Origin: Anaerorhabdus sp036637135
GTDB taxonomy: Bacteria; Bacillota_I; Bacilli_A; Erysipelotrichales; Erysipelotrichaceae
Reading direction: 5' to 3'
NCBI RefSeq assembly: GCF_036637135.1
Contig: NZ_JAVWNC010000086.1
Span: forward strand, 1-6,561
DNA: 6,561 nucleotides
Shown: piece after piece, positions 1-5,588 of the stretch
Position numbering within the stretch: position 1 is the stretch's first letter
Layout: every line of letters starts with the position of its first letter
Position numbers and translations under genes: made by a program
The notes under the pieces: generated by a model
The model's database searches: none
The model's input: the letters and a program-made list of their open reading frames with translations, nothing else
Told to the model about the DNA's origin: nothing

Positions 1-403
1 CAGGACAAGCAATATGATTATCCTTGATGTATTGCATCATTTCATCATTTGACCAACCTTCAGGGTTCACTTCCCCTTTAGAGAATTCTTCGATTAAATG
101 ATCTGCACGATGACGTGTTTTGCATTTTCTACAATCCATTAAAGGATCACTAAATCCAGTTAAATGCCCTGTAGCTTCCCATACTTTTGGATTCATTAAG
201 ATTGCAGATTGAATCCCTACATTATAAGGACTCTCTTGAATAAATTTTTTCCACCAAGCTTGTTTAATGTTTCTTTTTAACTCTGCCCCTAACGGACCAA
301 AATCCCATGTATTACTTAAACCGCCATAAATTTCAGAGCCTTGAAATACAAACCCTGAATTCTTCGCGTGATTTACTATTTTTTCAAATGTTTTTTCAGC
401 CAT
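1..403 (-). CDS. glyQS: Glycyl-tRNA synthetase, single-chain type (N-terminal part)
   Basis: This enzyme charges tRNA-Gly with glycine in the cytoplasm, using ATP. The 134 visible residues begin MAEKTFEKIVNHAKNSGFVF and contain signatures of the eukaryote-like alpha2 GlyRS: the FQGSEIYGGL segment, the WDFGPLGAELKRNIK block, the NPKVWEATGHLTGFSDPL block of the class II core, and a DCRKCKTRHRADH zinc-type segment. The gene runs off the left edge of the window; about two thirds of a usual protein of roughly 460 residues is missing. The ATG at 401-403 was chosen because AGAGGAG lies 5 bases upstream. It follows the recO operon on the same strand but has its own candidate promoter in the 66-base gap. 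The leader is too short for the T-box riboswitch that often controls glyQS in Firmicutes. Family identification is firm. Confidence 0.96.
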   Translation of the reverse strand, partial: MAEKTFEKIVNHAKNSGFVFQGSEIYGGLSNTWDFGPLGAELKRNIKQAWWKKFIQESPYNVGIQSAILMNPKVWEATGHLTGFSDPLMDCRKCKTRHRADHLIEEFSKGEVNPEGWSNDEMMQYIKDNHIACP

Positions 404-438
404 ATTTTCTCCTCTTTAGACATTTTATTCTAATGTAT

Positions 439-468
439 AATATACCATATTTAAAGGGTTTCAGTCAA
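439..468 (-). promoter_or_regulatory. Candidate sigma-A promoter of glyQS
   Basis: On the minus strand TTGACT (463-468) is followed after 18 bases by TATATT (439-444). The -10 box is preceded by TGG, which makes an extended -10 element. Transcription would start near 432 and give a leader of about 30 bases before the ATG at 403. The -35 box lies immediately past the stop codon of the small membrane protein gene (470-472). I infer a separate glyQS transcript, possibly with added readthrough from the recO operon, because no clear terminator lies between them. Confidence 0.65.
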
Positions 469-469
469 T

Positions 470-808
470 TTAAGTCCTACTTAAGTTTTTATTTGAAATC
501 AAGTTTTTAATAATGATTCCAACCAAACAACCTACGACAAATCCTAAAAAGTGAATCATCGCAAATATAATTGCGGACAAGTTATAAAAAATGAACATTG
601 TCGGTATAAACAAAACACCAACAATAACGGGATAAAACCAATGCGGTTGATTCATCATTGTATACGAAACCCCTAAAACAATTGTAATGGCAGGCATTAC
701 TACTAACATTAGAATTGTTTCATTAGCGTTCCCACGAAAAAGGAATGGTAACAAATAAAAGTTAAGACATACCCCTATGAAATTGATCAGTAATGCTTTA
801 TTTTTCAT
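470..808 (-). CDS. Small four-helix membrane protein of unknown function
   Basis: I do not recognise this 112-residue protein. It is strongly hydrophobic, with four likely membrane segments at about residues 7-24, 31-50, 58-75 and 78-101, short polar links, and a basic tail (KNLISNKNLSRT) that probably faces the cytoplasm. A conserved-looking loop, NQPHWFYP (53-60), precedes the third helix. Translation should be real: GGAGG lies 6 bases before the ATG, and the gene overlaps the end of recO by 11 bases, a sign of translational coupling. It is the last gene of the phoH-recO operon, and the glyQS promoter begins right after its stop. No catalytic motif is visible. It could be an accessory membrane protein or a fragment of a transporter-like fold; I assign no function. 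Confidence 0.8.
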   Translation of the reverse strand: MKNKALLINFIGVCLNFYLLPFLFRGNANETILMLVVMPAITIVLGVSYTMMNQPHWFYPVIVGVLFIPTMFIFYNLSAIIFAMIHFLGFVVGCLVGIIIKNLISNKNLSRT

Positions 809-1562
809 TTTTTACCTCCACTATTTCTTTAAGAAACTTCCACGCTGTTGAATCAATACCACTGTGTACATGTAAAAATTCAAACATCGCCGCACAATCA
901 TTGAAAGACCATGGACCATAGTTTTTCAATATATCATAATTTTCTATACCCGCTTTATTAATCAAACGGAAACGTTTTAAATCCATTTGAGTTTCGTTAT
1001 TATTACTTATTTCACTCAAACAATCACTACAAATAAATCCACCCTCTTCAATACTTATGCGATTCACTTTCGTATTTCCACACAATACACATTCATCAAC
1101 GACAGGTGGTATACCTAAATAATTTAACATTTGTGCTAAGAACAAACAAAGTATTAGCGCATGTTCCTTCTCTTGATTAAGTTTATCTAAACAAAATACT
1201 AACAAATCAAAATAGGCATCATTTACATCCTCATCCAAAACGCCTTGAGGTAAGCTTTTATCCACAATCTCACTAAAGATTGCTGCAATATTCATCTTTT
1301 CTAAATTTTCTTGTAAAAACCGATTAGATGTTTTGATCGATGCATTTTTGATTGTAAACATGGACTTATCTTCTACATAATCAAACACAAATTCACTGAG
1401 CACATAAGGCATGCATGATGTCGCAGACTTGCTAGTCATTTTCTTCACCCCTCTTGCAGTGAACGTAAGTTTACCATATTCTTTTGTTAAAACGGTCAAA
1501 AGAGCATCATTTTCACGATACTCTGATTCTTTTAACACAAGTCCTAAAACTTTATCATTCAT
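798..1562 (-). CDS. recO: DNA repair protein RecO
   Basis: RecO acts with RecF and RecR to load RecA on SSB-coated single-stranded DNA during recombinational repair, and it also anneals strands. The protein has 254 residues, close to the usual 240-260. The N-terminal OB-fold starts with KVLGLVLKESEYRENDALLTV-like sequence (residues 4-24) and continues with the EYGKLTFTARGVKK block (28-41). The C-terminal half carries a four-cysteine zinc site at C158, C161, C178 and C181. Three start codons lie in a row (TTG 1568, ATG 1565, ATG 1562); I chose the ATG at 1560-1562 because it stands 6 bases from the GAGG at 1569-1572, while the others stand too close to it. It overlaps the end of era by 8 bases, so translation is probably coupled to era. 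Confidence 0.95.
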   Translation of the reverse strand: MNDKVLGLVLKESEYRENDALLTVLTKEYGKLTFTARGVKKMTSKSATSCMPYVLSEFVFDYVEDKSMFTIKNASIKTSNRFLQENLEKMNIAAIFSEIVDKSLPQGVLDEDVNDAYFDLLVFCLDKLNQEKEHALILCLFLAQMLNYLGIPPVVDECVLCGNTKVNRISIEEGGFICSDCLSEISNNNETQMDLKRFRLINKAGIENYDILKNYGPWSFNDCAAMFEFLHVHSGIDSTAWKFLKEIVEVKNEK

Positions 1563-2451
1563 CATCAACCTCGATTTGAATATAACCTAGCTGTTGAAGT
1601 TTGCTTTTGCGATTACGCCAATCTTTTTCAACACGGACAAAACATTCAAGATAAATACTTTCTCCCAATATGCCTTCAATATCTTTACGCGCTTGAGTAC
1701 CAATTTCTTTAATCATTGAACCTTGCTTACCAATGATAATTCCTTTTTGGCTACTTCTTTCCACAAGGATCATTGCATTTATCAACAGTTTTCCTTTTTT
1801 ACGACCCATTCTTTCAATTACAACTGCTACTGAATGAGGAATCTCTTCTTCAGTTAGAAGTAAGACTTTCTCACGAATTAATTCTGAAATAATGAACTGT
1901 TCTGGATAATCACAAATTTGATCTTCAGGATAATATTGAATACCATCTTCCATATACGTCTTTGTGATTGTTATCAATTCTCCAAGATTTGTATTTTCTT
2001 TAGCTGAAATCGGAAATATTTCCGCAAAGTCATGACGTTTTGACCATTCGATTAATAAATCCATGATTTTATCACGGCTTAACAAATCAATTTTGTTTAA
2101 TATCAAGAAAACAGGTATTTTCTTTTCTTTCAACGCACTTAATACAAATTCATCTCCTGTACCAAAAGGTACACTCGCATCTACCAACAAATAAATACAA
2201 TCCACTCCACTTGCAGCTGCAAAAGCTTCTTTGTTCATTTGTGCGCCCAACTCGTGATGAGGTTTATGAATACCTGGTGTATCCACAAATATTAACTGTG
2301 AATCTTCATCTGTACGAATGCCGCGTATTTGATTTCGCGTAGTTTGTGGCTTTGGAGAAATAATAGCTACCTTTTGTTGAAGTAGTGCATTTAATAATGT
2401 ACTCTTTCCCGCATTTGGTCTTCCTACTAAAGCAATAAACCCTGATTTCAT
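1555..2451 (-). CDS. era: GTPase Era, 30S ribosome assembly factor
   Basis: Era is an essential GTPase that binds the 3' end of 16S rRNA and helps mature the 30S subunit. At 298 residues it has the normal length. GTPase motifs are in order: G1 GRPNAGKS at 10-17, the PQTTRNQIRGI switch I segment at 35-45, G3 DTPG at 57-60 followed by IHKPHHELG, G4 NKID at 119-122, and G5 SAK at 149-151. The C-terminal KH domain shows the GKQG loop (241-244) within a longer RNA-binding segment, and ends with the VEKDWRNRKSKLQQLGY block typical of Era. The ATG overlaps the cdd stop as ATGA, a coupled junction. The adjacent ybeY gene in the same operon also serves 16S rRNA maturation, which fits a shared role. 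Confidence 0.98.
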   Translation of the reverse strand: MKSGFIALVGRPNAGKSTLLNALLQQKVAIISPKPQTTRNQIRGIRTDEDSQLIFVDTPGIHKPHHELGAQMNKEAFAAASGVDCIYLLVDASVPFGTGDEFVLSALKEKKIPVFLILNKIDLLSRDKIMDLLIEWSKRHDFAEIFPISAKENTNLGELITITKTYMEDGIQYYPEDQICDYPEQFIISELIREKVLLLTEEEIPHSVAVVIERMGRKKGKLLINAMILVERSSQKGIIIGKQGSMIKEIGTQARKDIEGILGESIYLECFVRVEKDWRNRKSKLQQLGYIQIEVDDE

Positions 2452-2846
2452 TGTAAATCCTCAGAAGTAAATTGCATTGGCAATAACTCCCGAATCGTTT
2501 TAATTTCAGTGTCTTGACCATTCGAAAGAATAATTGGTGTATCTTGATTCAATAATTCAGATAACACTTGTCTGCATATTCCGCAAGGTGCCGCAATACG
2601 ACCACCATCAGTTACAATTGCAATTGCTTCAATATCATCTTTACGATAACCATAAGAGTAGGCACCAAAGATTGCACTACGTTCTCCACAGTTTGCAGCA
2701 CCATATGCTGCATTTTCAATATTCGCTCCTTTAAATGTTTTACCATCTTTACACAAAACACATGCCCCTACATGATAATTCGAATAAGGTGCATACGCAT
2801 TCTTCATTGCTTCAAAAGCTTCATCTAATACATTTTGATATTCCAT
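2448..2846 (-). CDS. cdd: Cytidine deaminase
   Basis: Hydrolytic deamination of cytidine and deoxycytidine to uridine and deoxyuridine, in pyrimidine salvage. The 132 residues match the small tetrameric, zinc-dependent class. GANIENAAYG lies at 40-49. The zinc ligands are C53, C88 and C91, with catalytic E55 in the NCGER motif and PCGICRQVL at 87-95. Most relatives have CAER, so the glycine at 54 is a mild variation. A TTG at 2861 would add five residues, but it sits inside the Shine-Dalgarno sequence; I chose the ATG at 2844-2846 because TTGGAGGG ends 7 bases upstream. With this start there is a 4-base gap after dgkA, and the stop overlaps the era start by 4 bases. The cdd-era pairing is usual in Firmicutes. 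Confidence 0.96.
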   Translation of the reverse strand: MEYQNVLDEAFEAMKNAYAPYSNYHVGACVLCKDGKTFKGANIENAAYGAANCGERSAIFGAYSYGYRKDDIEAIAIVTDGGRIAAPCGICRQVLSELLNQDTPIILSNGQDTEIKTIRELLPMQFTSEDLQ

Positions 2847-2850
2847 AATC

Positions 2851-3186
2851 TTACCCTCCAATATGGTTTAGTACCATCATAATTCCGATTATTAACGCAA
2901 TTGTCGCAGAAAACAAAACAGCTCCTGCCGACATATCTTTAATTGATTTAATTCTTGGATCAATATCGGGTGAACAAAAATCACAAATCTTTTCAATACA
3001 GGTATTAATCATTTCTGCAGTGATGACTAACCCACAACATAGCCCTAAGATAAGCCACTCCACAAAAGAGAAGTTTAACACAAACGCTACCACCAATGCA
3101 CAAATCATAAGTAGAAATTGAATCATAACGTTTTTATCTGCTAACGCTTCTGCAAGTCCTGAAAAAGCCACCTTGAATTTATTCAT
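2851..3186 (-). CDS. dgkA: Undecaprenol/diacylglycerol kinase family protein (DgkA)
   Basis: Small integral membrane lipid kinase. In Gram-positive bacteria this family (DgkA/UdpK) phosphorylates undecaprenol and so supports recycling of the cell-wall lipid carrier; the exact substrate cannot be read from the sequence. The 111 residues start with the amphipathic FKVAFSGLAEALADKNVMIQF segment characteristic of the family, followed by membrane helices at about 23-40, 42-60 and 87-107. The active-site signature E-x2-N-T-x2-E is present (E58, N61, E65), then DPRIKSIKDMSAGAVL with the family's KD-x-AAGAV-type motif (one Ala is Ser here). The start codon overlaps the ybeY stop as ATGA. In Bacillus and relatives the gene also lies between ybeY and cdd. 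Confidence 0.93.
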   Translation of the reverse strand: MNKFKVAFSGLAEALADKNVMIQFLLMICALVVAFVLNFSFVEWLILGLCCGLVITAEMINTCIEKICDFCSPDIDPRIKSIKDMSAGAVLFSATIALIIGIMMVLNHIGG

Positions 3187-3638
3187 CGTGGAACCACCGG
3201 ATCAAGAATCTTGTTTTGCAAATCAAACATTTTCTTTTCCTCTTTTTTATTCATGTGATCATAACCTAAACAATGTAGTAATCCATGAATAAACAAGAAG
3301 CAAAATTCTCTTTCTTCACTATGTCCATAAGATGCTGCTTGTTCAATAACCGCATCAACATTTATGAATACATCACCAAGTTCTTTAACATCACTCACTA
3401 AATCATATTCATCATCACTATCACATATCGCAAAACTAATGACATCCGTAGGACGATCAATTTGACGATACATTAAATTGATTTCATGAATTTTCTTGGT
3501 CTTAACTAAAATAACAGAAATAGAAACCTCTTCTTTTATCTTTAGTGTTTCTATAGTTTTTTTAGCTAATTCTTCTAAGCGAGGATAATATTGTTTCCAA
3601 GCTGTACTTTTTGTTTTATTAATTATAGTTGTTATCAT
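3183..3638 (-). CDS. ybeY: Endoribonuclease YbeY, rRNA maturation factor
   Basis: YbeY is a zinc-dependent single-strand endoribonuclease involved in 16S rRNA 3'-end maturation and late 70S ribosome quality control. The 151 residues match the family length. The metal site H-x3-H-x5-H is intact as H118, H122 and H128 in the HGLLHCLGYDH motif. Also conserved are the DRPTDVISFA block (61-70) and the LGDVFIN strand (87-93) with the family arginine at R62. The ATG at 3636-3638 is preceded by GAGG at a spacing of 8 bases. The gap to the upstream phoH is 30 bases, the largest in the operon, and holds a possible extended -10 sequence. The stop overlaps dgkA. The phoH-ybeY pairing is widespread in bacteria. 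Confidence 0.97.
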   Translation of the reverse strand: MITTIINKTKSTAWKQYYPRLEELAKKTIETLKIKEEVSISVILVKTKKIHEINLMYRQIDRPTDVISFAICDSDDEYDLVSDVKELGDVFINVDAVIEQAASYGHSEEREFCFLFIHGLLHCLGYDHMNKKEEKKMFDLQNKILDPVVPR

Positions 3639-3668
3639 ATTTATAACCTCACCTAAGTATTATATCAC

Positions 3669-4631
3669 TCAAATGCCTTTCATAGCATATCGGTCAATAA
3701 TTTTTTGAACCAAAGGATGTCGAACAACATCATCACTTGTTAAGTATAATATTTTAATCTCATCGATTCCATCTAATAGTTTAGCTGAATCGACTAATCC
3801 CGATATCATGCCACGATGCAAATCAATTTGTGTGATATCACCTGTTATTATCATTTTCGAATTAAATCCCAAACGTGTCAAAAACATTTTCATTTGAGAT
3901 GCTGTTGTATTTTGTGCTTCATCCAGAATAACAAAAGCATCCTCTAATGTACGTCCACGCATGTACGCTAACGGCGCAATTTCTATCGTACCCTTCTCTA
4001 TATACTTTTCTGTTTGCTCAGCTCCTAGCATCGCATGTAAGGCATCATATAAAGGAGTTAAATATGGATCTACCTTTTCTTTTAGGTCTCCAGGCAAAAA
4101 TCCTAAACTTTCACCCGCTTCCACCGCTGGTCTTGTTAAGACGATTCGCTTTACCTCACCTTTTTTTAACATGCTTACAGCTTCAATCACAGCTAAATAC
4201 GTTTTCCCTGTACCCGCTGGTCCTATCGCAAAAACAATATCATATTTCTCAATTGCTTCAATAAAACGATATTGTCCTATTGTTTTAGGTGCAATCATTT
4301 TTCCTGATAATGTTTTCCCAATTACTTTCTTATGTAAATCAATCCAAGTTTCAGTTTCATTTTTACTTATTAAACGATAAGCATACAAAACATCTCTCTC
4401 TGAGATTTCTTGATTCTTTTTCACTACTTGTATCAATGCATTTAATACTTCCGATATTTTAGCTAATGTATTATTATCACAATCATTAATAATGAAAGAA
4501 TGATTTCGAAATACAATTTCTTTATCAAAGCACTTTGATAAGACTTCCAAATTTCGATCTTGTGGACCTACTAATTTAGTCGCTTCATCCGCTGTTAATT
4601 CATCAACACTTACAATTTTTTCATTTGTCAA
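3669..4631 (-). CDS. phoH: PhoH-family ATPase (PhoL/YbeZ type)
   Basis: Cytoplasmic P-loop ATPase of the PhoH family, whose members are linked to RNA metabolism and are nearly always found next to ybeY. The 320 residues match the short PhoH/PhoL type, without the PIN domain of PhoH2. A KH-like N-terminal region (about 30-95) precedes the ATPase domain. Walker A is GPAGTGKT (137-144), Walker B is FVILDEAQN (233-241), and TRPAVEAGESLGFLPGDL (166-183) and GDITQIDL (264-271) are family hallmarks. The start is a TTG at 4629-4631: it is 8 bases from AAGGGGG (4640-4646), and no in-frame ATG lies nearby. This is the first gene of the operon; its promoter must lie in the divergent region to the right. 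The biochemical role is inferred from the family and the context. Confidence 0.95.
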   Translation of the reverse strand: MTNEKIVSVDELTADEATKLVGPQDRNLEVLSKCFDKEIVFRNHSFIINDCDNNTLAKISEVLNALIQVVKKNQEISERDVLYAYRLISKNETETWIDLHKKVIGKTLSGKMIAPKTIGQYRFIEAIEKYDIVFAIGPAGTGKTYLAVIEAVSMLKKGEVKRIVLTRPAVEAGESLGFLPGDLKEKVDPYLTPLYDALHAMLGAEQTEKYIEKGTIEIAPLAYMRGRTLEDAFVILDEAQNTTASQMKMFLTRLGFNSKMIITGDITQIDLHRGMISGLVDSAKLLDGIDEIKILYLTSDDVVRHPLVQKIIDRYAMKGI

Positions 4632-4654
4632 AGGAAAATCCCCCTTATGTAACT

Positions 4655-4663
4655 ATTTTACCA
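4655..4663 (-). promoter_or_regulatory. Candidate extended -10 promoter of the phoH operon
   Basis: The minus strand reads TGGTAAAAT, an extended -10 element, with no good -35 box at 16-18 bases. Transcription would start near 4648, so the leader before the TTG start would be only about 17 bases, starting almost at the Shine-Dalgarno sequence. This is tight but possible. The region is AT-rich and other -10-like strings exist, for example TATTAT on the minus strand at 4733-4738 region, so the assignment is tentative. Confidence 0.35.
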
Positions 4664-4667
4664 AAAT

Positions 4668-4696
4668 TTGTACCTAAAATCATTCATCCTTATAAA
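4668..4696 (+). promoter_or_regulatory. Candidate distal promoter of the pilin-like gene
   Basis: TTGTAC (4668-4673) and TATAAA (4691-4696) are separated by 17 bases, a plausible sigma-A promoter pointing right. Transcription would start near 4703 and give a leader of about 95 bases. The -35 box lies 5 bases from the candidate phoH -10 element on the other strand, so the two promoters would compete for polymerase. The AT-rich context makes chance matches likely. Confidence 0.35.
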
Positions 4697-4742
4697 ATAA
4701 CTATAAATTTAGTATTTTTTAAATGAAAAACTTATAATAGCC

Positions 4743-4771
4743 TTGATTTAACTCATAAAAAGTGGTATTTA
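4743..4771 (+). promoter_or_regulatory. Candidate proximal promoter of the pilin-like gene
   Basis: TTGATT (4743-4748) is followed after 17 bases by TATTTA (4766-4771), and the -10 box carries the extended TGG motif at 4763-4765. Transcription would start near 4778 and give a leader of about 21 bases that contains the AAAGGGA Shine-Dalgarno-like site (4781-4787). The geometry is better than that of the distal candidate, but the -10 box is a weaker match. A perfect TATAAT at 4733-4738 has no matching -35 box. Confidence 0.4.
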
Positions 4772-4798
4772 GTAGTTATCAAAGGGAAGAGTGATGAT

Positions 4799-5533
4799 AT
4801 GAATAATAGAAAAAAGAAAGGGTTCACGTTAATTGAACTCATTGTAGTTATCGCAATATTAGCAGTACTTGGCCTACTCATTGTCCCACAAATTTCAGGT
4901 TACATTGATGCTACACAAGCGACAACTTGTCAAAATAATAGAAAACTTGTTGAACGTGCCATTACCGTAGCAGAAGCTAAATCAGGGAAAACTGAAACAT
5001 TCACAACTCCTGAACAAGTAGCGGCTATAAAAGATAGTCTCTATGATGGTGGTAAGATTTGTCCTAAAGAAGGTACAATTACAATTACTGGTCATAAAGT
5101 AACATGTTCAATACATAAAGATGAAACTGGTGGTACAACTGGAAAATACCCTAACCCAGGCTCACTGTTAGAGGATAAATACAAAGATGATATTTCAAAA
5201 GCCACGGATTTTAGTAACGTTAACACTACATATAAATATGGTGATATCGTTAAAAGCAATGGGAAACTTTGGGTTTACATAGATCAAAAACCAAGTGGAA
5301 GTGCCGCTCCTGGTAACCCTATGGGTATAAGTCCTTGGAAAGAAATCAGCAATAATTTTAGTAGTCTAAGTCGCTATGAAAAAGGAGATATCGTCATGAG
5401 CAATGGCAAATATTATATTTGCGAAAATGCTAATAGTAGATACTTAAATTCTATTGATGCAACTAATGGTGACTCACAAAAATATTTTAAAGAAATTGAT
5501 TTCGATAATAACACTTGGGATTACAAAAAATAG
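4799..5533 (+). CDS. Type IV pilin-like protein with two CBM5/12-like C-terminal repeats
   Basis: This 244-residue protein starts with a class III prepilin signal: a short basic leader (MNNRKKKG), cleavage expected after G8, then FTLIE with the conserved glutamate at mature position 5 and a hydrophobic helix to about residue 30. The middle has a CP...VTCSIH pattern (C88, C103) like clostridial-type major and minor pilins, plus C44. From residue 145 on there are two related segments (about 145-184 and 193-234), each with Y-x(1-2)-GDIV-x-SNGK and an aromatic strand. The first adds an APGNPMG...PWKEI tail typical of CBM5/12-type carbohydrate-binding modules. It may be displayed on a pilus or anchored in the membrane; no peptidase, ATPase or platform gene is nearby. 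The ATG follows AAAGGGA by 11 bases, a rather long spacing. Pilin class is firm; sugar binding is an inference. Confidence 0.9.
   Translation: MNNRKKKGFTLIELIVVIAILAVLGLLIVPQISGYIDATQATTCQNNRKLVERAITVAEAKSGKTETFTTPEQVAAIKDSLYDGGKICPKEGTITITGHKVTCSIHKDETGGTTGKYPNPGSLLEDKYKDDISKATDFSNVNTTYKYGDIVKSNGKLWVYIDQKPSGSAAPGNPMGISPWKEISNNFSSLSRYEKGDIVMSNGKYYICENANSRYLNSIDATNGDSQKYFKEIDFDNNTWDYKK
5231..5500 (+). repeat. Intragenic tandem repeat in the pilin-like gene
   Basis: Two repeat units lie within the coding sequence, at about 5231-5350 and 5375-5500. The cores GGTGATATCGTT...AGCAATGGG and GGAGATATCGTC...AGCAATGGC match at 22 of 27 bases by eye, and encode GDIVKSNGK and GDIVMSNGK. The downstream parts differ: the first has a Pro/Gly-rich stretch ending in PWKEIS, the second a longer Asn/Ser-rich loop ending in YFKEID. 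This looks like duplication of one small beta-domain followed by divergence. Confidence 0.7.
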
Positions 5534-5550
5534 TAACTCACTTGCACCAC

Positions 5551-5584
5551 AAACCTCCTTGTTCTAAAATGAATAAGGAGGTTT
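5551..5584 (+). promoter_or_regulatory. Hairpin masking the phosphatase ribosome-binding site
   Basis: AAACCTCCTTGTTC (5551-5564) pairs with GAATAAGGAGGTTT (5571-5584) through 14 base pairs, one of them a G-U wobble, closing a 6-base loop TAAAAT. The right arm contains AAGGAGG (5575-5581), an ideal Shine-Dalgarno sequence 7 bases before the ATG of the next gene. The hairpin starts 18 bases after the pilin stop and is followed by only a short TTTTATT run, so it could also act as a weak terminator. What is seen is the pairing; control of translation is an inference. Confidence 0.7.
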
Positions 5585-5588
5585 TATT

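Noticed and set aside
467..487. Imperfect 9-bp hairpin with a 3-base loop at the stop codon of the small membrane protein gene, followed by T on the plus strand.
   Set aside because: The T run is on the plus strand, where no gene ends; on the minus strand the stem is AT-rich and lacks a following T tract, so it is unlikely to terminate the operon.
307..510. Plus-strand open frame of 67 residues across the glyQS start and its promoter.
   Set aside because: It is antisense to the glyQS start, has no Shine-Dalgarno site, and its protein has no recognisable character; it arises from AT-rich DNA.
2306..2521. Minus-strand frame overlapping the era start and cdd end.
   Set aside because: It lies in another frame of two well-supported genes, and its basic, low-complexity product looks like a shadow.
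2534..2828. Two plus-strand frames antisense to cdd.
   Set aside because: Both are antisense to an intact cytidine deaminase gene and have His/Gln- or Cys/Ile-rich translations with no family resemblance.
2847..2861. Upstream TTG start for cytidine deaminase adding MEGKI.
   Set aside because: The TTG lies in the TTGGAGGG ribosome-binding site itself; the ATG 7 bases after it is the natural start.
3659..3667. TGATATAAT (extended -10 sequence) on the minus strand between phoH and ybeY.
   Set aside because: No fitting -35 box is seen, and the expected start would fall next to the ybeY Shine-Dalgarno site; it may be a weak internal promoter but cannot be supported from sequence alone.
3947..4380. 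Two long plus-strand frames (105 and 139 residues) antisense to phoH.
   Set aside because: phoH is complete with all its motifs on the other strand; these frames lack a ribosome-binding site and mirror its codons.
4632..4798. Possible riboswitch or small RNA in the divergent gap.
   Set aside because: Only AT-rich sequence with promoter-like boxes is seen; no strong stem-loop or terminator followed by a T run is present.
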